Of a stretch of 64,000 nucleotides of DNA, positions 34,681 to 46,700 are shown one piece after another. The position numbers and the translations under genes are program-made. The stretch comes from Rhipidocladum racemiflorum (Eukaryota > Streptophyta > Magnoliopsida > Poales > Poaceae): the NCBI GenBank assembly GCA_036346355.1, contig CM070580.1, forward strand, positions 16,793,374-16,857,373, given 5' to 3'. Each line of letters starts with the position of its first letter. The stretch's first letter is position 1. The notes beneath the pieces were generated by a model that was not told where the DNA came from, did no database searches, and saw only the letters and a list, made by a program, of their open reading frames with translations.

Positions 34681-34984
34681 TCTATATAAATAAAAAAAAA
34701 TCAGTGATATTTATGGCACCTTCTTCATTTTAAAGGCAAAAAATCTCACAATAATCCTAAAAACGAAAAAGTCTTAAAAATTCTCACATTAATCAAAAGA
34801 AAGAAGAAAGATCTGCACCACTTATTTTGACGGGTCATATTATAACGGCGCAGATTAATCATATATAGATATTATAGTTATATAATAAATATAATTGTAT
34901 TTCACTTATAGAAAGTAGACTTATTTATCATAGAAAACTGTGTTATAATATCTAACCGCACAGTTAGATAAGTAAATCTGCTAC
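34681..34984 (+). mobile_element. Non-autonomous Helitron-like copy 2
   Basis: 304 bp, the same family as 34104-34404. The 5' end A|TCTATATAAATAAAA is a good Helitron start. The 3' end CTAC appears mutated from CTAG, and the hairpin before it (CCGCACAGTTAGATAAG) has decayed. Both copies share ATCTGCAC.ACTTATTTTG and GCAGATTAATC words. Confidence 0.6.
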
Positions 34985-35410
34985 TTCTATAGGAACTTTC
35001 AAGGGAGCTTCCTGATTCCCGTTTAACTCATGGGTTCCAGATAAAAGCCCGTAAGGAAACATTGCACGACCGTAAGCGACAACGGCAGCTAATCAAGTCG
35101 GTCTTGTGAACAAATACAAAGGTAGGAGAAACATGAGGTAGCTAGCTTTCCGTTGACGTATTATTTGTGGGAGAAAACATGTACCTCATATCCAGACACT
35201 TCCATAAGCTTAAACTATTAATTAATTCTATTTTTCTAGGCAGTTAAACTGTTTAAGTCATTTACATTCATAACCCATCCTAATGGAACTAGACTACAGT
35301 ACCCCGTAGAAGCACCTCTCAAACATAAAGCTTATTTTTCCAATAGTCTTATTCACAAATAAAATGTATATTTCGTATACCCCTAATAAATATCTAACTT
35401 TACTTTATGA

Positions 35411-35613
35411 GAAATTTTACGGTGGATTATACTTGTAGTATAAAATGTGTAGTAGAAATCACATCTAACCGTTGATTTGTTAAGGGTGTTTCTACTACTT
35501 TACTACCAGGTGTAGTATAAGTAAACTCTAGTTAATATGATCCATTGGATCGAAAAGAATGAACGGTTCATATTCAATTTAGTATACTGTAAAAGAGCTC
35601 TACTTTATATGTA
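35411..35613 (-). repeat. Dispersed repeat family, fullest copy
   Basis: On the minus strand this reads AGCTCTTTTACAGTATACTA and onward through ACGGTTAGATGTGATTTCTA to a CCACCGTAAAATTTC end. It matches parts of 3593-3692, 40357-40430 and 41640-41850. It looks like an old MITE with (A/G)AAATTT ends, but I cannot fix its termini. 34985-35410 to its left shows nothing except a MITE end-like word, AGAAGCACCTCTC, at about 35300. Confidence 0.5.
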
Positions 35614-36319
35614 TACATTAAATATAGTGCTTAGAGATAATAATTAATGATAGTTTAGTTATATTCAATATCTCATTGATTTACGTGCTAGAAGAAAATA
35701 CATCTTATAAATTTGTATGGTGAAGTAATTTTTTTAACAACAGCAAGGAACTACACATAGCATTTCTAGTTAGCTTGCTCTCGTATCCCAATCTCTCCGT
35801 TATGTTTGTCTCATCCTAATTTTCCATGTTAACTATAGTATTATCGCTAAGGAGTCCTTCTCAGATCGATGCTGGCTTCGCCTTTCTTTTCCTAATTGCA
35901 TGGTTGCTTAACATCTAACCTTCCTAGCTAACGCTTTTCTTGATGGCGTTGTTTCCGTCCTGTGAGGTCCAGAGGCTCCACTGCAGGGCCTACTAGTAAA
36001 ACATGTCAATTAGGAGAGAGGAGGCCTCTATATCAAGTAACAATAACTTCATCTCATACCTAAAAAAGTAACAATAATTCAAAAGGGTATTTTAGTCCAA
36101 TAGTCCAAGAGCCCTTCTCTTCCTCACTGGAATATTACTATTGTGTAAAAAAAATCCTGAAATTTTGCAAACAAATGGCTAATTAGAATAACTTAAAAGA
36201 AAAAAAACGTGGCCAGCTGGGTTAACCTGGCTTAGCAGAGGGTGTGAAAAATCATCCTCGGTCAAAAACAAAATTTGCAAAACAATCAGATCTATGTCAA
36301 CGAAGCTTCTAACTATATA

Positions 36320-36480
36320 CTCTCTCCGCTTATTTTTTATAAGACTTATTTTTTGAATGATTTTATTCACAAATATAAAATTTACACACAAAGTATATTC
36401 TCATAATTTTTTTAATTTTAACGTAATCTTAATCTTTGTACAAAATCAAAACACGTCTTATAAAAAATAAACGGAGTGAG
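36320..36480. mobile_element. Stowaway MITE
   Basis: 161 bp with 26-bp inverted ends: CTCTCTCCGCTTATTTTTTA at the left and, inverted, CTCACTCCGTTTATTTTTTA at the right. TA is duplicated at 36318-36319 and 36481-36482. This is the classic Tc1/mariner-type Stowaway of grasses. Non-coding. Confidence 0.9.
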
Positions 36481-36952
36481 TATCTATATAGATGCAAATT
36501 TGTTTTTCCTGAAAACCGAAGATGCACAATTTGTCGGTTGCTTAGTTTTGTCCAATAAATTGTGCAGTGTTGACACACCAGTTCTCTGATTGGTTGTATT
36601 TAAACAACTCAACCTCATCAACGGTGCGAAGGGGCACACCGAGTACAGTCATCATTTGGGGAACCACAAGTCCGTCTAGTTTGTAACTAAACAAACCACA
36701 TGAGGTCTAATTAAGCCAGTGACAATCACATGCCAATTTCTTCGCTGAACTAGTAACGTCAAATTGGTCACCCTATAATATACGAGGTCCTTTTTTTTTA
36801 CTCATCGTTTTAAACATTGATATGATCTCTGATACATACATTTGACTATTATTTTTCAATTATATTTTAGAGAAAAAAACCATTAAAATTATAATGATAT
36901 GAAAATATATTTATGATCAACTAATGATATTATTTTTACATGATAAATCTGA

Positions 36953-37095
36953 GAGAGGTGCTTCTATGCTCTTCCTCTTAATACAAGTTGCACAAATCTT
37001 GAAGCAAACGAAGGGGTAAGTAATCCTCATCTACCCTTCATTCATGCTTTAATATTTGTGCAACTTTAAAAAGGAAGAGCATAGAAGCACCTCTC
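36953..37095. mobile_element. Mutator-like MITE with 9-bp target duplication
   Basis: 143 bp. The inverted ends GAGAGGTGCTTCTATGCTCT and AGAGCATAGAAGCACCTCTC are perfect over at least 20 bp. The flanking 9-mer TAAATCTGA is at 36944-36952 and 37096-37104. A 9-bp duplication is the Mutator signature. Further copies are at 39833-39976 and, partial, at 24434-24492. Confidence 0.85.
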
Positions 37096-37104
37096 TAAAT
37101 CTGA

Positions 37105-38879
37105 ATATTTTTATGCGTATTACCTACCGAAATTTTAAAAGATGACTGCACGCGTTCTGAACCATTAAAAAAAAGGATCGACGGTAGTCCTATGACAAAT
37201 CGCATCGCCATGTGGCTTGCTCAGCAGAGTACGCGTGACTTGTTTTGTCACTAACAGTCTAACACACATGGATAAACAGTAGCATTATTGCATGCGGTAA
37301 TGCGGACTCAGTGGTAACTAATTAAGCCTGCTGACGTTGTAATTAATGCTCACATATTTTTTTAGATGCCCAAAAATATGTGCACTGAAATAATTTTTAA
37401 ATGGGAACATTGATCACTAGTGTAAGTTACCACTCCATCTGACTGAATGAAAACCTCTTGATCCCCAGATTCCCCGCAAATCAAATTCCAGAATTAACAA
37501 CAATGGAATATCGATCCTTCCCCACTAAATCAAATTCCAAAAATTAACCACAATGAAAAATCCACAAAACACCCTAGCTAGCATGTATGTAATTTGTGAG
37601 AATCGATCTCTACTGCCAGCAAGAAGATCAAGGCACGGTCATAGAAAAAAATAGCTACACGAGCTTTTCTGAACCGTGATCACCGTACATCTAGTACATC
37701 GCCATGGCCAAATCGCGTTTAGCAAGCACTCGTATTCCTAATTAATCAAGTGTAGCTAGACAAGTATAGCTCACCAAACATGGCAATACAGTGTTTGGTC
37801 ACATACTGGTAGCTAGGTAGGGGATATCTCAGTCTTGTTCAAGCAAACGGCCCCAACCAACGGCGTTCAAAACTCGACACCGTCGAGCTAGCAGACTACA
37901 AAACACGTCGTGCTCCGGCGCACGCCAACGACGCAAACTCGCCGTATTCCCCGCCAATTCGGGCACGTCGCCGTCCGCCAATGGAGACCGCCGGGCTCCG
38001 TCGAGACGGCGAACCTTCCTACGTAGTACGTACGCACGTAGGAGAAGAACAGTGCAGCACAGTACGCCTGCACGCGTACTTCATTTGCTTGTCACGACGC
38101 GTCAATGCCGTATATCTTTACACTCTGACCTCCTCCTCCTCCTGCTGCTGCTTCTTCTACTACTAATTAATAGTGCTACTACTTTTCCTCTGCTTAATTA
38201 CGGTTCCTTTGCCATGGATATGACTTACGAACCTATATATGATGCTTGATTGATGTGTGTACGATAAAAGCAGGGTCAGATTAAGCCACTCTTTGGTCTC
38301 CCGTTTTTCACGTGATGGTAGCTGGTCATTGTGCCGTATCAACTCGATCGACGCTACAGGCTAACGTATGGGTATGACCGCTAGCTCCTGATTTCTGTGT
38401 TGTTGTTAGCATATAGCATGTATATTTGTATCTAAAGTCAAAAAGGAAAAAATGTTCGTATTCGACAAAGGAGCTAGGGAGGCACCGATCGAGAGTATTT
38501 TGCATGAGTCTTACGCTAGCTATCCGTGACGATAACAATCTTTAATCTGTACACGCAATTAATGTATGTGGTTGCTTGAACAACTAAAGTTGCTTAGCTT
38601 AGTTCGCATGCAGTCCGCTAGTGGCACCGTACGTATGATAATTAAGGTGGTGTGCATTGACGAGTCGTAAACGAACCACGATGTGTCACCAGAAAGTTAA
38701 TCCACTCCGGTCCAACGATCCGATGTCTCAAGTCGAATAAAAATTAACATGGAGTCTTATGCTACTCTGCTACCGTTGCCTAACTCATCAATAAATGCTT
38801 GTAGTTACAATTAATTAGACTCGGAGCGGGTACTCGTCGATCGATCCTGTCCAGGAAAATTAGAAGAGAGTGACTAGGG
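37105..38879. other. Intergenic, no gene seen
   Basis: Short frames on both strands at 37880-38250 contain CTC/CTG runs (CCTCCTCCTCCTGCTGCTGC at about 38130) but no recognisable protein. No transposon ends were found here. Confidence 0.45.
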
Positions 38880-39081
38880 AACGGTATACCGTTGCAACGG
38901 TATAGCCATGAAACTTATGAAATTTATCAGTTTCAGTACTGGTTTCATGAGTTTCAGTGTTTAGTTTCATCAGTTTCATGTTTTATCAGTTTTTAGTGCT
39001 AAGTTTCATGAGTTTCGGTGCAAAAAATCATAAGTTTCATGAGTTTCAGAGGTATACCGTTGCAACGGTATACCGTTTTTT
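38880..39081. repeat. Palindrome-bounded GTTTCA-rich repeat
   Basis: At each edge sits a short perfect palindrome around TTGCAA: TATACCGTTGCAACGGTATA at the left and, extended to 24 bp, GGTATACC...GGTATACC at the right. Between them the sequence is a degenerate run of GTTTCATGAGTTTCAGT-type words with a period of roughly 11-12. A related arrangement in the other orientation is at 41340-41620. It may be a MITE; no coding content. Confidence 0.6.
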
Positions 39082-39474
39082 AGTTTTTCTGAAATTAGAA
39101 ATGGTTGGACTCGGAGATTTCAGACCGACCGAGTGGGCTTAACTGGGAGGTAGTTCAACTACTGACCATGGATGCTAGCTAGGTCACCCAAACCTATCTC
39201 ACATCGACTAATATACAAAACTAGACTATTAATTTATTCAGTACAGGTTAGTTACAATGGCTAGACATTACAACTGAACAACTGCTACGGACAGTTTCTG
39301 CAATTAAGGAATGGTTCTGTGACTAACACTACTGCACTACAGTATCCCACTCTCCAAGCTAAAATCTACTCTGATAATACTCTCTCCGTCTAAATTTATA
39401 AGACGTATTTTTCTTATTATATAGACTAAGGAGATATTGATAATGATTGAACTACCCTTAATTCTTATCTCTAA

Positions 39475-40173
39475 TGGGGTTGTGTATTAGGTATATTTGG
39501 TAAATCCGGTTCGGTAAATATGATTTTTTAAATACGGTAATTGAAATACGATACAAAACATATCAAATTGAACCTCGGTTCGGTATCGGTAAATACAATA
39601 ATATTTTAGTTCGGTATCGTAAATACCATTTTTACCAAACTAATGTGAATTATTCTTTTTTACTTGTTGTTTTATATATCGATACGCTTTATAATGCTCA
39701 TATTTGACCATTACTTTAACTAGTTACACGTTAGTAAAAATTATTACACACCTTTGACCATTACTTTCATAAATCTAGTGATATTATTTTCCATGCGAAA
39801 TCGTGCTTTATACACATTTTTACTATTACTTACTTAGCAGTGCTTCTATGCTTTTCCTACTAATACAAGTTGCACGAATCTTGAAACAAGTGAAGAGGTA
39901 AGTAATCACCATCTACCCTTCATTCTTGCTTTAATATTTGTGCAACTTTAACAAGAAAAGCATAGAAGCACCTCTCTTACTTTATCTAATTATACATGTA
40001 TTTTTATTTAGGTATTCGGTTTACTTATGGGCTTTACAAAAAAATCATATCCCAAAAAATCGGATTACTGCCAAACAGCATCAAATACCATAAACCGGTC
40101 AAATCAAGTTAACTAATTCAATTCGGTTTTTTGGCATAGTTTTTTCATTTCGGGAAAACTGTGCACAACACTA
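39475..40173. mobile_element. hAT-like element nested in the Stowaway
   Basis: The left end TGGGGTTGTGTATTAG and the inverted right end TAGTGTTGTGCACAG form an imperfect terminal repeat of the same type as at 2490. The flanking 8-mers ATCTCTAA and ATCTATAG agree at six of eight bases, consistent with an old target duplication. The interior is full of CGGTTCGGTAAAT words near the left end and AAACCGGTCAAATC near the right. Confidence 0.55.
39833..39976. mobile_element. Mutator-like MITE, second copy (innermost of the nest)
   Basis: It matches 36953-37095 through AGTGCTTCTATGC, AATACAAGTTGCAC, TTTAATATTTGTGCAACTTT and GCATAGAAGCACCTCTC. Its left edge has drifted. The flanks TTACTTACT and TTACTTTAT are a plausible mutated 9-bp duplication. 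It lies within the hAT-like element. Confidence 0.75.
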
Positions 40174-40348
40174 ATCTATAGGCACAATATTCAATACATG
40201 AATGTAGAGAATATAAAGTAAAGTTGGATATTTATTACAGGTATAGAGGAAACATCACACTAATTTTGCATTGAAATATAAAATATGCCTTAATTTATGC
40301 GCAAGATCATTCAAAATATACTCCTTATAAACTTGGACAAAGTGAGTA

Positions 40349-41339
40349 CTATGTAATAGAGCTCTTTTATGGTACATTAAATTCAATAGGGACCGTTCAT
40401 TTTTTTATCTAATGGATTAGAGATGTTAGTATTTTATTCCAGAAAAAAAAATACTAAAGGGTATATTGTTCGGTGTCTAACCAATTGAATAAGTTGAGAC
40501 CATCCGATCAAAAGCATTAGATGACATTAGGCGTATCCGTGTATCTTTCCCTATCTACTCAATCCGTAACTCTAATCCGTTCCTTAGTACTTGGGTCCCT
40601 CGTGCAACCACCACCTCATGCTTTCTCATGATTTCTCTCTCTCCCAAGCTCACCCCGACGATTGGATCCAGCCACTAGTGGTAACGAGGAGTAGATTCGG
40701 ACAATGGAGGCTCCCCATGGTGCTCCTGACCATCGTCTGCGCACCTTGAAGTAGAGGAGGGAAAGGCATAGGATCTGAAGAAGAGGAGTGGTGAAGGGAA
40801 TCTTCGTCGCTCCCATCGTGTGTGATCGCCAGCCGTCGCACCCTTCGTCTGTTATTTGATCAGGTGAGAGAGAGATGAGATAGTGAAAGGCTTGTGGAGA
40901 AGAGAATGATGAGAGAGGGGGTGGTGAATTTGCGCAAACACGCAATAAGATCCGACCACGGCTTCGCGCTAGCACAACGAGTCCCTCCACCTCCTCCTTT
41001 GACTTTGGCATCGCCCTCCCCCACCTCCTTCACATCCGGCTCCAGATCTGGCACAGGTGGTGACGCGGTGCTTCGCCTACAGCTCCAGATCCGATGACGA
41101 GAGGTGACACCCCGATTCGGAACACATAGATCCAGCGGTGGCGCGACGCAAAGCTCAAGCATGTGGGGGGGGGGGGGATTGAGGCTCGACTCGGAGCTAA
41201 AGCACGGATTCGGTGGCGGATGATGTTGCTGGGCTCCATTGCAACAGTGGTAGTTGGGGCTGGAGCTAGAGAAGAGAGTGCGTCAACAATAGACGATGTC
41301 GGGCGGCCCTCGACGACGTGGTAGATCATCGTAGCCAAG
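40349..41339. other. Intergenic, no gene supported
   Basis: 40357-40430 is another piece of the dispersed repeat (CTCTTTTATGGTACATTAAATT). 40600-41340 is GC-richer, with overlapping frames on both strands (131 and 102 codons on the minus strand) and a run of about 12 G at 41164. The peptides are not recognisable and I do not call genes. Confidence 0.45.
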
Positions 41340-41850
41340 TGAGCTCACCAAAACTTCTTAAAAACTTATTTGAAATCTATTGAAACTTGGTGAAACTTAT
41401 TAAAACTTTTGTTTGAAACTCACCGATTAAAACTTGGTGAAACTTGATTTTCAAAATCTGAAACATGTTGATACTTTAGCTTGGAATCTCCTAGAAACTT
41501 CTAGAAACATGTAAAACTCACTGAAACATGAAACTTTTCAAATATTCTCTCGAAACTTGCTGAAAATGTATGAAACTTTGTTATACTGTTGGTAGCACTT
41601 CCAACGGTATAGTGTGGGTGTCAACACTATTTATTTATACTTTTTCCATAGTATGACAGTAAGAATACTTTTAACAAATCATTGGCTAAATCTGATTTCT
41701 ATCTTTTCGATTCAATGTATCAAATTAGCTAATATTTATTTATACTTTTTCCGACAGTAGAATAGTAAAAAAATTATTGATAAATTAATAGCTAGATCTG
41801 ATTTCTACTACATCTATATATTACTATTATACCACGCTATAAAATTTCTT
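41340..41850. repeat. GAAACTT-rich repeat and dispersed-repeat fragments
   Basis: 41340-41590 is a degenerate run of TTGGTGAAACTTGTTAAAAC-type words ending in an interrupted palindrome (TATACTGTTGG..CCAACGGTATA). It resembles 38880-39081 inverted. 41640-41850 contains two partial copies of the dispersed family (TTATTTATACTTTTTCC at about 41627 and again at about 41735). Confidence 0.5.
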
Positions 41851-43497
41851 TAAGCGCTAACCGCAAACATGCATGGCATGGCATCCCCTCAGAGGCGCAC
41901 GCGCTGGCGTCCCGTGGTGAGGCTGTAAAGCGAGCAAGCCAACCACGCAGAGCCTCCAGACTTGTCACGCACCTTGCACAAAGCGCCCGCACAGTGGCCG
42001 CCTTTCGGCCACCTTATCGCAGTGGTTAGTAGCAAGATAAGGCGTAGTATTGGTTGCTCACCTCCGCGTCAAACACGTTATCTCTGGTCCCGCCGGTCTT
42101 CCGCTCCAGTGCTACTGGCTACTGCTCGCTCGCTCGCTCGCCGGATAAAAAAGCTGGGCTAGCTGCTGCCTCTGTAAAGCTGATAATAGCAAGGTGGCAT
42201 TAAGATTTCTCTTCTTTCAAGATGAATTGCCCGGTCTCTCCACAGATCAGGGGATGGATGGATGGATGGATGGAAGGATGGATGGATAGATCAGGATCAG
42301 GGACCAACCAACCTTTGTAGCAGCAGCAGTGTGAGGACCAGTTGTCACACCCGCAAGTGACATGTCACTTCACGAGGGCGAAGGATGCTGCCCAATGGGG
42401 TTCACCCATAAAATTGACCTGTACTGCAGTATTGTATGGCACATATCCTAGCATCAAGAGAGAGAAGCGAGTGGTGGGAAGGAAGGAGAAAATGTTGTGA
42501 CGTTCCAAATCGAAGGACTCGGAGTTGGTCTGTAATGGGAGAGGTGGGAAGGAAGGAGAAAATGTTGTGACGTTCCAAATCGAAGGACTCGGAGTTGGTC
42601 TGTAATGGGAGAGGTGGGACTGGAGGCTAGTACGGGTAGAGGGTGCCGTGGTTTGTTAATTATTCAATCTGTTACATCCTGATATTTCTTTTTATGCGCA
42701 GCAGCTCTCGGATCAAATTAAGAGTTCTGTGGGATACGGTACGAGTGTGTACGGTCTCAAAAATAAAGATGATAGATCTCATTGAGAGAACTTCTATAAC
42801 GACAATGAAGCAACCATGACGAGAGAGAAAAGATTTGGCGAAATTGATCGCAAATATGTAAGCCTAATCTCAAAAAGAGTACAATAAATTTTTGCTCTTC
42901 CACAACCTCTCAAACCTTTTAGGGCTTTTGGATCCTTGTCATACTAAAAAATATAGTGCTAAAGAATAACCTAGCATGTATTCCTTTCGTGCACCTCTTG
43001 CTTTGGATAAATTAGTTTATGGTTCCATAACTACTCTCTAAATTTATATAGACTCACTAGTTCTCTTTCAAAGCAAGTAGAAATCCTACTCCTATTAAAA
43101 TTGTCCTATCTTTCTATATCCTAAAACGCTATGTACGAGCTAGTCACCATATTTAATACAATCCAACCATGCAGACGCAGGCAAGGCATCGTGGCCAGGG
43201 GACCAACGGAAATGGCGCACATGCTGCATCTCGCCTCGCCAACATCTGCACGTCGGTCGAGACAAAGCAGAAGACGGAGGGGAAAACGCATGGTTTCGGA
43301 GCGTCTGGACTCTGGACCACCGGCCGGCATCCACCTCCCCTGATTGGATTCCCCCCTTGCCGCTTCCTCCGGCTCTGCCGTCTCTCTCGCCATCTCTTAC
43401 CGTCGGCATGCCGGTCCTTGCACGTGCATCGGCATGAGAGGATAGCTTTCTGCTGGCTAGCTGCTGATACAATCTAGACATCCATGCACTCTACTTA
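41851..43497. other. Intergenic, with microsatellite and tandem duplication
   Basis: A GC-rich patch at 41890-42150 ends in (CTCG)n. It could be promoter-like, but no gene follows. (GATG)n lies at 42252-42289. Overlapping frames at 43120-43480 show no recognisable protein. Confidence 0.4.
42474..42613. repeat. Perfect 70-bp tandem duplication
   Basis: Two copies of a 70-bp unit starting GTGGGAAGGAAGGAGAAAAT begin at 42474 and 42544 with no difference that I can see. A few bases of a third copy start at 42614. The identity indicates a very recent duplication or an assembly artefact. Confidence 0.95.
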
Positions 43498-43790
43498 GGC
43501 TGTGTTTGTTTGAGAACCTGGCAGCTTATTTGAGCCACAGGCGGCCCGTAAGTCATGGCCAAAACAAAGCGATAATTTTTCATTTAGAGAGGAAGGCTCA
43601 CCAATTTACCTTCTGCAGAGAAGCGAAAGCGATGCTTCTGGTGGTGGAGCTTCGAAAATCCCACTTCCTGTGCAACTTGATCTTGTTACAAAAAATTGCC
43701 ATCACCTTCATCAAGTCTCTTTCACCCACTCTCCAGTAGTAAATTTAAACTTCCATTTCCGTCCTCCAAAGTACCTAAACAAACACAGCC
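43498..43790. mobile_element. MITE with GGCTGTGTTTG ends
   Basis: GGCTGTGTTTGTTTGAG at the left and, inverted, GGCTGTGTTTGTTTAGG at the right bound a 293-bp element. TTA precedes the left end but TAG follows the right, so the target duplication is uncertain. Tourist-like and hAT-like grass MITEs both use such ends. Confidence 0.65.
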
Positions 43791-46700
43791 TAGATTGTTA
43801 CGTACGATGGAATTAAAATGTGCTCGTCTACCTTGTAACCACCCAAAAAAAAAGTGTGCGAGGTAAAAGATGTGATATTTATAAGGACAAATTCGGACGC
43901 CTTTTTTGCATGATGGAAAAAATTTTGGTTTCTTTTTAGCGGAATGAAAAATTGACCCGTTAACCTACTGACCTCACCTGATGGGTCTCGGTCGGCACAG
44001 CATGCATGACATGAAGACAGCAGATGCGATGGGCGAAACTACGTCGGTCGAACACTATCGGTTTTGTTTCACTAATTACACCACCATGTGGACTGAGCTG
44101 AATTTTGTCCGAGAGCAGTAGCCAACAGTCCACGTACGGACAAATGGGGGCGCTTAGAAGCAAAATAATCTAAGAAAGATTCCGTTCTCCCACGGAGCCA
44201 TCCATGTACATAACATTATACTCCCGGATCTTGGACAAGAGAAAATCCACCCAGATGATCAGAATCAGCTTGCCGAGCAGGACTGCTTGATTAATTTGAG
44301 TTCAGATTGACTATAGCTAATGTGATGATGGTAGTGGTGGTGGTGGTGGTGGTGGTGGTAATAGACACGAGATCAGACAGAGGAACCATCAGACATTCAG
44401 ACATCCATGATTGCGCTTGTCTACAGCTCTGTCCCAGCATGTAACGTGTGCATACTTCTGATGTGCACGCAGTACATATACGCCGTACTGTGTTAGGGTG
44501 CTCGCATTTTCATTCTGACATGTGCCAGGCTGCTAGCTACTAGTAGTACTGCTGCAAATTGGAGCTTTTGTTTGTCGGGAAACTAGAGTCCGCAGCTACT
44601 AATGGCAATGGGATCTTGGTGTTTTGGGCATGGTGTGCATGCCAAATACGTACACTCACGCAGGCGCACCAGCACCGCCGCTGCAACATGCTGCTCCAGC
44701 TTTTGCTGGACAGAACGGTGCATAATTCTGAGACCTTAGCTTTATGCCCTCTAATTGCAATCCACCAATGTGATCGGATCGCTTTTTGTACGAGAATTTC
44801 TGCTCATCTACAGGTACAAAGCCCAGAGATCGTCAGCTTTTCACACACGTAGGCGTTCCTGCAATCCTGCTTGCTCTGGACTCCACAATACGAGGAGAAA
44901 AATACTATGGCAGTATAGACTAATCGCTCTCTCTCAAAAAAAAAAAAAAAATCGCTGATGGAGATTTACAGGGCCAGGGCCAGGATGGCGACCTGAACTA
45001 CGTACGCCCCCAGTGACAAGGATGTGGCAACAATTGGGAGAAGTCCTAGAGGTTTTCGTGTATTTTCTTTAGCCTTTTCTTTTTGTAGCTGCTTTCAGGG
45101 CAGATTCGGCCCTCGGGCCACTCAGATCTGAACCCGAAGCCTGAGAGCCATGACCCGTGGAGCAGCTGACCTAGTGGAGCGGCTTCTTCGGCTGGTATAG
45201 CCTGGTGAAGAGCTGGCCCGGTCCGAAGCCTTCGCCCCTGGCTGCTTGCACCACACCATATTTTGATTTGTGTGCGTGACTTCACACGGCTGCTAGCTAT
45301 AACACACCGACTTCGTTCTGAAAGCGCTAAAATACCAACCGATTACTAGTAGACTACGAGTTCAATACCACGCAGTTCTGGGAACCGGTTCCTCTAACAT
45401 CGACGTCGGTGATGTTGGGTCACTGCACATGGGTCCTTCCAGCGCGTGACCCCACGTGTCAGTTAGAGGATTCGACGTCAGAGGATCTTAATACCGCAGT
45501 TCTGAGGGAGCTACTTTGTAAATAAAGTGTATTATGTTTGCCCAAAGCTAGGATTAAATTATCGCCTTTTACTTTTCCAGATGAACTTTGTTGCTAATAA
45601 GTAAAAAATATTTAGTCCGAACATTGATCGCCCGGAAATTCGGCAATCCGAAAGCGCGATTCGTCATTCTAAGTACTAAGCAAAACCTCAACTTGGTGGT
45701 CATTCTAAATATTAATCAAAACCTTTGCATGGGTAGTCTTACTTGTTAAGTCGTTAACTAGCTAGAAAGGATCAAACAATTTTATCTTGCAGACAGCATG
45801 CAACTGAAATGCAATGCATGGTTCCAGTTCATAAGCTGCGGTGCACCTTTAAAAGGAGAAAAAGGAACAAGGAACAATGGAAACGGCAATGGTGAATGCC
45901 AACAGAAGAGAGAGAATGTGGTAGAGCATCTCAAGATTCCAAACAAAACCAATCAAAACCGAAACTAAAGCTGCCATTAGAGTAGAAAAGCAAATCTGAA
46001 CTTTGAAAGGTTGGGAAGGTTTCAGTAGTACCTGAGTTGGCAATGCAAAGCACAGAGACCAGAAGAAGCTTAGCGGCTTCTGAAATCCAGCAGCCCCAAC
46101 CAGCTGTGTTTAATTGATTTTAACATAAGAAGCCCCAAAACCCAGCAAGCAGCAGCTTTAGGGCCCTTAAAAGCAGCTATTATTTGCAAATTAAGTTTAG
46201 TGAGGCCCCCACACAGTTCCCTTATCTCTCCACATACCTTTCCCTGCCCTCTCCCTCTCCCCCTTTGCTTCTAAGGAGGTTCTACTCCTTTTTATGCCCT
46301 TTTATTCAGCCCTGATGTCAGGTAGTATCTTTTTAATTTACAGATTGGAACAATGTATCTTTTCCCAAAACCATATGTTCTCTTCCTCAATATCATTTTG
46401 CAAATACCATATTAGAATCTAGCCATGTGCTAATGCATGTGCACAAGGGTACAAAGGTGACCGGTATCTGACTGCTACTGCTCCACAGTCCAGACAGTAA
46501 AATGGCAGCATCTTAGAAGAGCTGGACCACTGTACTAACAGCTCAAGACGATCTGTAGATTTGCAAGTTCTTGATGCAGTGATTGACAAGGGGAAAGGAC
46601 TGGAGCTGTTGTGAAATTACAGCAATGGTACTGTTTGTGACTTTAATTACTGGGAGGTTCAACACAGAAGAACACCGAAGAAGCCAAATAGCTCCGTGAC

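Larger units (their letters stand above)
39380..40346. mobile_element. Stowaway-like MITE holding two nested insertions
   Basis: The left end CTCTCTCCGTCTAAATTTAT and the inverted right end CTCACTTTGTCCAAGTTTAT pair. TA flanks both sides (39378-39379 and 40347-40348). It reaches 967 bp only because an hAT-like element sits inside; without that it would be about 270 bp, a normal Stowaway size. Confidence 0.75.

Noticed and set aside
39327..39345. CACTACTGCA as a possible partner for the CACTA end at 56693
   Set aside because: There are no subterminal AACCGTCTGTGAT repeats next to it and it is 17 kb away; a chance match.
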